A DNA stretch of 64,000 nucleotides from the NCBI RefSeq assembly GCF_017355525.1, contig NZ_CP067395.1, forward strand, positions 1,736,001 to 1,800,000. Reading direction: 5' to 3'. The translations under genes and the position numbers were made by a program. Positions 19,449 through 26,665 of this stretch are shown here, piece after piece. Source of the DNA: Lysobacter enzymogenes. GTDB taxonomy: Bacteria; Pseudomonadota; Gammaproteobacteria; Xanthomonadales; Xanthomonadaceae. Positions within the stretch are counted from its first letter, which is position 1; each line of letters opens with the position of its first letter. Below the pieces are notes generated by a model. The model saw nothing but the letters and a program-made list of their open reading frames with translations, was not told where the DNA came from and ran no database searches.

Positions 19449-19664
19449 ATGAAGACCCGCTCGCGCAAGCTCGGACTGCCCGCACTCGCCGCCCTGGCCT
19501 TCGGTTTCGCGTTCTCGATGAGCGCGATGGCCGGCGTGTGCAACACCTGCTGGAACCGCTGCATCGCCCAGTACGAGGACTGCAAGCAGCAATACGGCGA
19601 CGGCTGGGCCTGCTCCTCGCAGTTCACCCAGTGCGGCAAGGGCTGTGGCTGCGAGATGCCCTGA
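19449..19664 (+). CDS. secreted eight-cysteine peptide 1
   Basis: A 71-residue precursor not matched to a family I know. AGGAGAGA precedes the ATG at 19449. Residues 1-28 are a Sec signal peptide (ALAFGFAFSMSAMA, cleavage after AMA). The mature part of about 43 residues has eight cysteines with inter-cysteine gaps of 2, 3, 6, 9, 6, 3 and 1 (VCNTCWNRC, YEDC, WACSSQFTQC, GKGCGCEMP). The same gaps recur in the products at 21768, 22011 and 22506, with only the fourth gap changing. Four disulfides or a metal site are both possible. It lies convergent to the HoxX-like gene. Confidence 0.82.
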   Translation: MKTRSRKLGLPALAALAFGFAFSMSAMAGVCNTCWNRCIAQYEDCKQQYGDGWACSSQFTQCGKGCGCEMP

Positions 19665-19682
19665 ACCGTCGCGGCAAGGCCC

Positions 19683-19711
19683 GCGGCAGGCCGGCGCTTC
19701 CGGCCTGCCGC
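19683..19711. terminator. hairpin between convergent peptide 1 and hoxX
   Basis: A 12-bp stem GCGGCAGGCCGG/CCGGCCTGCCGC with a 5-nt loop lies in the 73-bp gap between the two convergent stops. No T-run is seen on either strand, so termination is only plausible. Confidence 0.5.
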
Positions 19712-19737
19712 ATCCGCGCGCGCGCGGCGCGCAGCGA

Positions 19738-21483
19738 TCAGGCGCCGGCGCGCACCGCCAGCGTCGCGCCCGCGGCGCCCGCGCGTTCGCCGGCGAAGCT
19801 CTCGCCGGCCTCGCACGGCGCCGCCGCCTGCTTGCGCACGAAGCGCCGGCGCGCCTCGTGGTAGCTGCGGTCGGGGCCGAAGAAGTTGCGGTACATGTGC
19901 GCCAGTTCTTCGGCGCCGTAGCTTTCCAGCGGCTTGCGCCGCTCGTCGTCGGCGCGGCGCTTGCGCTTGGCCGCCAGCGCCTTGCGGCAGGCGCCGGGCT
20001 CGATCAAACGTTCGGCGCGCTGTTCGACGTGGGCGAGGAAATCGGCGCCGCCGGCGCCGAAGGCGGCATCGATCAGGCCGATGCGCTCGGCCGCGGGCGC
20101 ACCGATCGGACGCAGGCCCTGGGTCAGTTCCTGGGCGACGGCGTCGCCGACCCGGCGCGGCAGCAGATAGGTCCAGTACTCCGAGCCGTACAGGCCGCCC
20201 ATGCCCTGGTAGTGCGGGTTCAACACCACGCCGCGGCGCGCCCACACCTCGTCGGCGGCCAGCGCCAGGATCACCCCGCCGGCGCCGGCGTTGCCCTGCA
20301 TCGCCGCGACCACCCGGTGCGAATCGGTCAGCACGATCTCGCGCACCAGCGCGTTCATCGCCAGGATGTTGCGCCACGATTCCAGCGCCGGGTCGGCGGC
20401 CGCCTCGATGGTGTTGAGGTGGATGCCGTTGGACCACAGGTCGCCGCCGCCGAGCAGCACGATCGCCCGGGTCGGGCGCTGGCGCGCGTGCAGGAACGCG
20501 GTGCGCAGGCGGTCGCACTGCAGAGTCGACATCGCGCCGTTGTAGAAATCGAAATGCAGGTAGCCGACCGCGCCGGTTTCGCGGTAGCGGATCTGGCGGT
20601 AGCCGTGGTCGCGGCGGCCGGCCACCGAGGTCGCCGGCTTGAGCGCGCGCGCGGCCACGCCGCGCAGGCGCGCCTCGCCGAGCACCTGGGTCGCCGGCAG
20701 CTTGATCCCGTCCTTGTCGCGCAGATGGCTCAGCCACAGCGCGCCGTCGCCGCTGGCCACGCACACCGCGCCTTCGCGGCGGCCGAGCAGTTCGCCGGGA
20801 CGGCCGCGCAACGCCGGTTCGACGTGGGCGCCGAACACCTGGCAGCGCAGGCCGGCGATTTCGCCGCGCGCGCCCGGGGCGCTGTCGCCGCAGCGGATCC
20901 GCGCCAGCAGCGCGGCGTTGTCCATCTCCCAGTCCAGCGCGCGGTCGCCCGGGCGCATGCTCGGGCGCAGCCGCCCGCGCACCTCGGGGTCGGCGTAATC
21001 CAGCGGCTGCGGCGCGTAGCCGCCGGCTTCGAAACGCTCCACCGCCTGCAGCAGCGCGCGCACCGCCGCGTCGGTGACTTCGTGGCGGTACAGCTCGCTC
21101 TTGGATGCGCCGCGCACGGCGAAACCGGCGCTGGCCCAGATGTCGCCGGCGTCCATTTCCGCCGCCGCCTGCAGCACGGTGACGCCCCACTGGGTTTCGC
21201 CTTCCAGGATCGCCCAGTCCAGCGACGACGGGCCGCGGTCGCCGACGATGCCGGGATGCACGATCAGGCAGGTGTGGCGGCTCCAGATGTCTTCGGGAAT
21301 CGCCGACTTCAGCATCGGCGCGACGATCAGCTGCGGGCGCTCGCGCGCGACCGCGGCGCGCATGGTGTCGGCGTCGGAAGTCGCGTGCACCGCGACCTCG
21401 TGGCCCAGCTCGGTGAGTTCGGCCCAGGCGCGCTGGGCCAGTCCATTGAACGCAGTGCACAAGAACACGATGCGCAGCGACAT
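19738..21483 (-). CDS. hoxX: HoxX-like protein: formyltransferase + crotonase domains
   Basis: A 581-residue two-domain protein. Residues 1-280 resemble the formyl-transfer domain of methionyl-tRNA formyltransferase, with His76 in HPGIVGDRGPSSLDWAI and Asp111 in EMDAGDIWA. Residues 300-520 resemble enoyl-CoA hydratase (GGGDLWSNGIHLNTIE at 345-360; NAGAGGVILALAADEVWAR at 398-416; GSEYWTYLLPRRVG near 433-446). This order is that of HoxX. In hydrogen-oxidising bacteria, HoxX makes CO from formyl-THF through formyl-CoA for the [NiFe]-hydrogenase active site. No hydrogenase gene is in the window. The ATG at 21483 has AGGGGGAT before it; an alternative GTG lies at 21501. Confidence 0.88.
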   Translation of the reverse strand: MSLRIVFLCTAFNGLAQRAWAELTELGHEVAVHATSDADTMRAAVARERPQLIVAPMLKSAIPEDIWSRHTCLIVHPGIVGDRGPSSLDWAILEGETQWGVTVLQAAAEMDAGDIWASAGFAVRGASKSELYRHEVTDAAVRALLQAVERFEAGGYAPQPLDYADPEVRGRLRPSMRPGDRALDWEMDNAALLARIRCGDSAPGARGEIAGLRCQVFGAHVEPALRGRPGELLGRREGAVCVASGDGALWLSHLRDKDGIKLPATQVLGEARLRGVAARALKPATSVAGRRDHGYRQIRYRETGAVGYLHFDFYNGAMSTLQCDRLRTAFLHARQRPTRAIVLLGGGDLWSNGIHLNTIEAAADPALESWRNILAMNALVREIVLTDSHRVVAAMQGNAGAGGVILALAADEVWARRGVVLNPHYQGMGGLYGSEYWTYLLPRRVGDAVAQELTQGLRPIGAPAAERIGLIDAAFGAGGADFLAHVEQRAERLIEPGACRKALAAKRKRRADDERRKPLESYGAEELAHMYRNFFGPDRSYHEARRRFVRKQAAAPCEAGESFAGERAGAAGATLAVRAGA

Positions 21484-21767
21484 GGTCCATCCCCCTGTCA
21501 CCTACGAAGTCTCGAATGTGTGCCAATGAGTGTTCATAAACATGAGTCGAGATCACAGATTTCTGCTGCATCGCAGCGAGCTTGCGGATTTACGACGCGC
21601 ATCGCCGTTCCACAAGAAAGTCGTCTCGAAAGTGCCGTGCGGTGGCCGACCGTCTCGCCATAGCGCGTTCGCCCCAGCGGTCGCGCCGCATCCGCGACCG
21701 CTGCGGCCGCGCGCCGGCCGCCACCCGCTCATGAGGAGCGTTCCTCCCATCGCACAAGGAGAGATCG

Positions 21768-21977
21768 ATGTTCGCCAGCACCCGCCGTACCCTCGCCGTC
21801 GCCGCGTTCTGTTGCGGCGTGGCGTTTTCGCTGAGCGCGTTCGCCAGCGCCTGCGAAGACTGCTACCGCAATTGTCTGGTCGAGCGTTCGCAATGCCGCG
21901 CTGCCGGCACGCCGCAGGAACAGTGCCTCGCGGCTTATGTCGAATGCCGCAAGCGTTGCAACTGCCAGTTGCCCTGA
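21768..21977 (+). CDS. secreted eight-cysteine peptide 2
   Basis: A 69-residue precursor. AAGGAGAG precedes the ATG at 21768. The leader RTLAVAAFCCGVAFSLSAFA ends in a Sec-type AFA cleavage site. The mature peptide has eight cysteines with gaps 2, 3, 6, 9, 6, 3, 1 (ACEDCYRNC, VERSQC, QEQCLAAYVECRKRCNC), identical spacing to the 19449 product although residues between differ. It starts 284 bp upstream of, and divergent from, the HoxX-like gene; nothing else is seen in that 284 bp. It heads a rightward run of two more peptides and a glutaredoxin. Confidence 0.82.
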   Translation: MFASTRRTLAVAAFCCGVAFSLSAFASACEDCYRNCLVERSQCRAAGTPQEQCLAAYVECRKRCNCQLP

Positions 21978-22010
21978 TCGCCACCGCCACCGTCACCCAA
22001 GGACACGACC

Positions 22011-22211
22011 ATGTTCAAGCACAACCGTTTCGCCGTCGCCGCCGCGTTCTGTTTCGGTATGGCCTTCTCGCTCGGCGCGTTCGCCCAGCAGGATTGCCAG
22101 GCTTGCACGGACGCCTGCTACGAGCAGTACGAGCAATGCAACTTCGACGGTTATCCGTTCTGCAAGGCCAACCTGCGCGCCTGCACCCGGGCCTGCGGCT
22201 GTCAGGTCTGA
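22011..22211 (+). CDS. secreted eight-cysteine peptide 3
   Basis: A 66-residue precursor, 33 bp after peptide 2 and probably co-transcribed. The leader RFAVAAAFCFGMAFSLGAFA is nearly the same as that of peptides 2 and 4. The mature peptide has eight cysteines with gaps 2, 3, 6, 7, 6, 3, 1 (DCQACTDAC, YEQYEQC, GYPFCKANLRACTRACGC). AAGGA precedes the ATG at 22011. It is acidic toward the N-terminus (QQDCQACTDACYEQYEQ) and lacks any feature of a known bacteriocin beyond size and cysteines. Confidence 0.82.
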   Translation: MFKHNRFAVAAAFCFGMAFSLGAFAQQDCQACTDACYEQYEQCNFDGYPFCKANLRACTRACGCQV

Positions 22212-22231
22212 AGCCGCCGTCGTTGAGCGCT

Positions 22232-22265
22232 CGGCCCGGGCGGACGCGCGCGTCCGCCCGGGCCG
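22232..22265. other. 34-bp perfect palindrome after peptide 3
   Basis: The sequence from CGGCCCGGGCGGACG to its complement CGTCCGCCCGGGCCG is a perfect palindrome (15-bp stem, 4-nt loop) starting 21 bp after the peptide 3 stop. It may end the peptide 2-3 transcript or act as an mRNA-stabilising hairpin; no T-run follows. The rest of 22266-22505 shows only a TATAAC box at 22462-22467. Confidence 0.55.
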
Positions 22266-22505
22266 TACGCGGCGGCGCGCGCCGTCGCCGCGCGTTCGCG
22301 CAAACCCGTGCCGCAGCGCAGCGCAAAGCGCGCACGCGCCGCCGCGGCGCAGCGCGCGCGCAGCGGCGCGCACTGTCGGAAACGACAGGATTCGCCGGCG
22401 TTCCGCAACCGGCATCACATCTGCCGTGCCGACGGGACATGGAACGCGCGCGGCGCGGTGCTATAACGCCCAGGCGCCCACAGACGGGCACAGGGAGGAA
22501 CAGTG

Positions 22506-22739
22506 ATGTTGACCGCCGCTTTCCGCCGCGCACGCGCGGCCCGTCGCCTCGCCGGCCTGGCCTTCTGCTTCGGCCTGGCGTTCTCGCTCAGCGCGTTCGC
22601 CGGGCTCACCCCGGAACAGTGCGCGTTGTGCTGGCAGGACTGCATCGCCCGTTACGACCAGTGCCGCGCCGAAGGCGGCGGCAGCGACTGCTTCCGCGAA
22701 CGCCAGCGCTGCGTCAACGCCTGCGGCTGCCGCGGCTGA
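22506..22739 (+). CDS. secreted eight-cysteine peptide 4
   Basis: A 77-residue precursor. GGAGG lies 7 bases before the ATG at 22506; a GTG three bases earlier is too close to it. The leader is longer and Arg-rich at its start (RRARAARRLAGLAFCFGLAF) and ends SLSAFA. The mature peptide has eight cysteines with gaps 2, 3, 6, 8, 6, 3, 1 (QCALCWQDC, ARYDQC, SDCFRERQRCVNACGC). A possible -10 box TATAAC (22462-22467) suggests a separate promoter. The membrane-anchored glutaredoxin gene follows after 85 bp on the same strand. Confidence 0.82.
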   Translation: MLTAAFRRARAARRLAGLAFCFGLAFSLSAFAGLTPEQCALCWQDCIARYDQCRAEGGGSDCFRERQRCVNACGCRG

Positions 22740-22824
22740 GCGCCGCGCCGCGGCCGCTTCGATCCCTCGCCCACGCCGCCAGCGGCGCGGGCTCCATTTC
22801 GCCACGATCCACCGAGGACAAGGA

Positions 22825-23229
22825 ATGAATTTCAAGTCGATCCTGACCACCATCGCCGTCGTCGCCCTGGCCCTGGCCCTCGGCGTCGGCGCCGGTTATC
22901 TGGTGCGCAACACCGGCCTGCTCGGCGGCGGCAAGGGCGTCGAGCTCGAGCAGGGCGACTACTCCGCCGTCTACGCCAAGGCCGGCGGCGACATCGTGCT
23001 GTACTCGCTGTCGACCTGCCCGTTCTGCCACAAGGCCAAGGAACTGCTGGACAAGCGCAACGTGCGCTACGTCGAGCGGGTCATCGACAAGGACGAAGTC
23101 GCGCGCAAGGAAGCCGACGGGCTCAAGATCAAGAGCGTGCCGGTGATCTACATCGGCGACCAGAGCATGCGCGGCTTCGACGAGGCCAAGCTGGTCGAGC
23201 TGCTGGACAAGCACGGCAAGAAGGCCTGA
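22825..23229 (+). CDS. membrane-anchored glutaredoxin-like protein
   Basis: A 134-residue protein with one N-terminal membrane helix (about residues 6-26, LTTIAVVALALALGVGAGYL), a linker, and a glutaredoxin fold from about 55. The active site is CPFC (Cys65, Cys68) in YSLSTCPFCHKAKELL. The cis-proline is in SVPVIYIGD (Pro106), followed by the usual GF turn (RGFDEAKLVELLD). AAGGA precedes the ATG at 22825. Topology is not certain: with few N-terminal charges it could face the periplasm or the cytoplasm. Its place after four cysteine-rich exported peptides suggests, but does not prove, a role in their disulfide state. Confidence 0.88.
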   Translation: MNFKSILTTIAVVALALALGVGAGYLVRNTGLLGGGKGVELEQGDYSAVYAKAGGDIVLYSLSTCPFCHKAKELLDKRNVRYVERVIDKDEVARKEADGLKIKSVPVIYIGDQSMRGFDEAKLVELLDKHGKKA

Positions 23230-23317
23230 TCCGAAGTCGCGGCGGCGCCGCGCCGGAAAGCGCGGGCCGCAGGAGCGCGCGGACGCCGCATCGCGGCGCC
23301 CGCGCGCGCGGCGGGCT

Positions 23318-24838
23318 TCAGGTTTCCGCCTGCCAGGCCCACTTGGTCTCGCCGCCGGCCGCGTTCTTGCACTGCACGCGGATGAAGCTTTCGTCCGCCT
23401 CCACATAACGGATTTCGGCATCGCCGGCCGCGGCGTTCGCGGGCGTCACGCTGAAGCGCGCGGGCCGGCCGAGCAGGCCGTGGGCGATCGCGAACGAATT
23501 GCCGCCGCCGAAAGCGGCCACCCCGCCGCCGCGGGTCTGCTGGTTGTTGGTGTTGAGCACCATGACCTTGTTGGCGTCCTGCGGCTGGCAGTTCACCGGC
23601 GTGGCGCTGACTCCGAGCGTGCCGCCGCTGACGTGGATCCGCGAGATCTGGCCGACCGCGGCGTTGCCCAGCTCCAGGAAGCGCTGACCGCCGTCGTAGT
23701 TCGGCGCGACGATGTCCAGCCCGTGCACCGACGAACCCGGCAGGGTCCGCACCACCGGCACGTTGCCGGCGATCTGGAACTCGCAGTTGGCCAGATTGAT
23801 GCGCTTGGCCCGGCCGCGGAAGGTCAGCCCGGCGTTGGTGCCGGAGATGTAGCAATTGGCGAAGTACAGATGTTCGGCGTCGTACAGCTCGATCGCGTCG
23901 GCATCGATGCCGGCCTGATTGAAGTAGCTGTTGGAGCAGAACACGAAACGGCAGGCCCCGCCCTGCCCGTCGATGCGCAACGCCGCCTTGACCGAAGCTT
24001 CGAACACAGTGTTGTCGATCTGATGGATGCCCGACAGAGCCGCGTTGGACACCAGGCGGAAGCAGTTTTCGCTGAGCTTGGCCGGCGACATCATGCAGTC
24101 GGACAGGATCACCGAACCGGCGTTCTCCAGATAGAAGCCGTACTTGCCCTGACCCGAGGTCATCTGGCACTGGAAGAACTGCAGCGCGTAGCCGGCCTTG
24201 TCCGTGGCTGCGACGCCCGCGCCGTTGACGTGGGCGTTGACGCAGGCGAACCAGCGGATGTTCTCGAAGTAGGAATAGAACACCACGCCGAACACGTGGA
24301 TGCTGTTCTGGCAGCCGTCGAACACGATGTTGCGCAGGTAGACGTTGCCGATGCCCGGGTTGCGGCCCTGCGCGTCGACCGGCTTGACCCCGTACAGCAA
24401 CACGCCATCCTGCTGTTCGCGTCCGGCGCCGAGCGCGACGGCATCGCCGAGGATGCCGAAGTTCTCCAGCGTGCACTGGGCCTTGATCGTCAGCGCCGGC
24501 GCGTTGGCGCGGATCAGCAGGCGGCTGCCCTGGGTGCCGGCATCGGTGCCGCGGATCTTGATGCCTTCGCTGCCGTCGACGGCGTCGATGGTCAGGCCGC
24601 CGAACAGCGCGATGTCGCCGCTGGGCAGCACCAGTTCCAGCTCGCGGCGGGTGCAATAGTCGATGGCCTGGGCCATCGCCGCGGCGTTGTCGGTGCTGCC
24701 GTCGGCGACGACGCCGAAATCGGTGGCGTTGACGGACCCCTTGTAGACCGGTTCGGCCGGCGGATTGGCCAGCGCGGCAGGCGCGGCGGCGGCGGCCAGC
24801 CCTACCGGGAGGGCGCCCAGGAAATGACGACGTTGCAT
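23318..24838 (-). CDS. Tat-exported right-handed beta-helix protein
   Basis: A 506-residue protein of the pectate-lyase-3/tailspike-like type. Residues 1-24 carry a twin-arginine leader (MQRRHFLGALPVGLAAAAAP), so it is probably exported folded. The mature part begins NATDFGVVADGSTDNAAAMA, the segment that opens many parallel beta-helix proteins. About twelve short coils with repeated Asn/Phe/Gly follow (YLRNIVFDGCQNSIHVFGVV, AEHLYFANCYISGTNAGL). The last 80 residues (QQTRGGGVAAFGGGNSFAIA and onwards) form a separate C-terminal domain. Catalytic residues cannot be assigned. The start at 24838 places the Tat motif correctly. It is convergent with the glutaredoxin gene. Confidence 0.8.
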   Translation of the reverse strand: MQRRHFLGALPVGLAAAAAPAALANPPAEPVYKGSVNATDFGVVADGSTDNAAAMAQAIDYCTRRELELVLPSGDIALFGGLTIDAVDGSEGIKIRGTDAGTQGSRLLIRANAPALTIKAQCTLENFGILGDAVALGAGREQQDGVLLYGVKPVDAQGRNPGIGNVYLRNIVFDGCQNSIHVFGVVFYSYFENIRWFACVNAHVNGAGVAATDKAGYALQFFQCQMTSGQGKYGFYLENAGSVILSDCMMSPAKLSENCFRLVSNAALSGIHQIDNTVFEASVKAALRIDGQGGACRFVFCSNSYFNQAGIDADAIELYDAEHLYFANCYISGTNAGLTFRGRAKRINLANCEFQIAGNVPVVRTLPGSSVHGLDIVAPNYDGGQRFLELGNAAVGQISRIHVSGGTLGVSATPVNCQPQDANKVMVLNTNNQQTRGGGVAAFGGGNSFAIAHGLLGRPARFSVTPANAAAGDAEIRYVEADESFIRVQCKNAAGGETKWAWQAET

Positions 24839-24950
24839 GTCGGTACGACTCCTTGTCGCAATGAGGAGCCTGCGCAGGATCGCCGGCTCGGGAACTTGGA
24901 ACGGGCGGGGGCAGGCGCGGACCGGTCCGGTCCGCCGCAGCACGACGCGG

Positions 24951-25007
24951 CCCGAATCGGCTTGGCCCGAATCGGCCTGGCTTGAATCGGCTTGGCCCGA
25001 ATCGGCG
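24951..25007. repeat. 15-bp tandem repeat (about 3.8 copies)
   Basis: Units CCCGAATCGGCTTGG, CCCGAATCGGCCTGG, CTTGAATCGGCTTGG and a partial fourth (CCCGAATCGGCG) follow head to tail in the gap between radA and the beta-helix gene. Confidence 0.85.
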
Positions 25008-25040
25008 CAGCGGTGTTCGGCGCCAGCCGGGCCGCTGCGC

Positions 25041-26453
25041 TCAGATCGCCTCCAGCGCCTCGGCCAACCGCTCCACCGCGATGACCTCCATTTCCCCCAC
25101 CCGGCCGCCGCGCGGCACGTTGCTCTTGGGCACGATCGCGCGCTTGAAGCCATGAGTGGCGGCTTCCTTCAACCGGTCCTCGCCGTTGGGCACCGGGCGG
25201 ATCTCGCCGGACAGGCCGACCTCGCCGAAGGCGATGGTCTGCTCGGCCAGCGGCTGGTCGCGCAGCGACGACAGCACCGCCAGCAGCAGCGGCAGGTCGA
25301 CCGCGGTTTCCTGCACGCGGATGCCGCCGACGACGTTGACGAACACGTCCTGGTCGCCGACCGCGATGCCGCCGTGGCGATGCAGCACCGCCAGCAGCAT
25401 CGCCAGCCGGTTCTGCTCCATGCCGACCGCGACCCGGCGCGGGTTCGACAGCGGCGAGGAGTCCACCAGCGCCTGCACTTCCACCAGCAGCGGGCGGGTG
25501 CCTTCGCGGGTCACCATCACGCAGCTGCCCGGCTGCGGCGCGCGGCTGCCGGACAGGAAGATCGCCGAGGGGTTCGGCACTTCGCGCAGGCCCTTGTCGC
25601 TCATCGCGAACACGCCGAGTTCGTTGACCGCGCCGAAGCGGTTCTTGAACGCGCGCAGCACGCGGAAACGGCTGCCGCTCTCGCCTTCGAAGTACAGCAC
25701 CGCGTCGACCATGTGCTCGAGCACGCGCGGGCCGGCGATGCCGCCTTCCTTGGTGACGTGGCCGACCAGGAACACCGCGGTGCCGGTTTCCTTGGCGTAG
25801 CGCACCAGCCGCGCCGCGCTCTCGCGCACCTGGCTGACCGAGCCCGGCGCGGCGCCGAGCTGTTCGGTCCACAAGGTCTGCACCGAGTCGGCGACGATCA
25901 GCGCCGGCTTCATCTTGGAGGCGTGTTCGAGGATGCGTTCGACGCAGGTCTCGGCCAGCGCATGCACGCCGTCCAGCGGCAGGCCCAGGCGCGCGCCGCG
26001 GCCGGCGACCTGCGACAGCGATTCCTCGCCGGTGACGTACAGGCCCGGCAGGGTCTGGGCCATGCGGGTGATCGCCTGCAGCAGCAGGGTCGACTTGCCG
26101 ATGCCGGGATCGCCGCCGACCAGCACCACCGCGCCGTGGACCAGGCCGCCGCCGAGCACCCGGTCGAATTCGCCGATGCCGGTGGTGACGCGGGTTTCTT
26201 CCTGATGGGTGACGTCCTTCAGCGCGGTCACCGCCGGCGCGTCGGCGCGCCCGGCCCAGCTGGTGCGGCGGCTGGCGGCGAGGTTCGGCGCGCCGCCCTT
26301 GGCCGCCGGCTCGACCACGAATTCGCTGAGCGTGTTCCAGGCCCCGCATTCGCCGCACTGGCCCTGCCATTTGCTGTAGTCGGCGCCGCATTCGGAACAC
26401 ACGTAAGCGGTGCGCGCCTTCGACGCGGCGGTTTTGGCGGGGGGCTTGGACAT
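25041..26453 (-). CDS. radA: DNA repair protein RadA
   Basis: A 470-residue RecA-like ATPase that promotes branch migration of recombination intermediates. A four-cysteine zinc finger lies near residues 19-37 (VCSECGADYSKWQGQCGECG). Walker A is GGDPGIGKSTLLLQ; the Walker B region is PALIVADSVQTLW. The RadA-specific KNRFG motif is present (FKNRFGAVNELGVF). The C-terminal Lon-like domain (about 290-465) contains GGIRVQETAVDLPLLLAVLS and GEVGLSGEIRPV. All motifs look intact. The ATG at 26453 precedes a Lys/Ala-rich start (MSKPPAKTAASKARTA). Short-repeat arrays lie on both sides of the gene. Confidence 0.97.
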   Translation of the reverse strand: MSKPPAKTAASKARTAYVCSECGADYSKWQGQCGECGAWNTLSEFVVEPAAKGGAPNLAASRRTSWAGRADAPAVTALKDVTHQEETRVTTGIGEFDRVLGGGLVHGAVVLVGGDPGIGKSTLLLQAITRMAQTLPGLYVTGEESLSQVAGRGARLGLPLDGVHALAETCVERILEHASKMKPALIVADSVQTLWTEQLGAAPGSVSQVRESAARLVRYAKETGTAVFLVGHVTKEGGIAGPRVLEHMVDAVLYFEGESGSRFRVLRAFKNRFGAVNELGVFAMSDKGLREVPNPSAIFLSGSRAPQPGSCVMVTREGTRPLLVEVQALVDSSPLSNPRRVAVGMEQNRLAMLLAVLHRHGGIAVGDQDVFVNVVGGIRVQETAVDLPLLLAVLSSLRDQPLAEQTIAFGEVGLSGEIRPVPNGEDRLKEAATHGFKRAIVPKSNVPRGGRVGEMEVIAVERLAEALEAI

Positions 26454-26517
26454 GGCGGACGGCGACTGCGCGGGTAAAGCCGCACTTTAGCCGCTGCCGG
26501 TCGCAGCGCGCGAGACG

Positions 26518-26542
26518 GCCGGCGCCCGCGCGGGGCGCCGGC
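26518..26542 (-). terminator. hairpin upstream of radA
   Basis: A 10-bp stem GCCGGCGCCC/GGGCGCCGGC with a 5-nt loop lies between the 98-aa gene's stop (26652) and the radA start. No T-run is evident. It may separate the two leftward transcripts. Confidence 0.4.
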
Positions 26543-26610
26543 GTCGGGCGGTTCGATGACAGGCTGGGCCCTTAGTCGGGCCGGGCTGGCTGGGCCGGGC
26601 GGATCAGGCC

Positions 26611-26665
26611 AAGTCGGAATCAGGCCCGATCGAAATCGGGCGCGGCCGGAATCAGGCCGCGATCG
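26611..26665. repeat. degenerate 16-bp direct repeats
   Basis: Successive units GGATCAGGCCAAGTC, GGAATCAGGCCCGATC, GAAATCGGGCGCGGCC and GGAATCAGGCCGCGATC form an imperfect array that runs into the last codons of the gene ending at 26652. The units share the words GAATC and GGCC with the array at 24951-25007. Confidence 0.5.

Noticed and set aside
19738..21483. Methionyl-tRNA formyltransferase (fmt) or a plain enoyl-CoA hydratase.
   Set aside because: The single protein contains both fold types in the HoxX order, with HoxX-like motifs in each.
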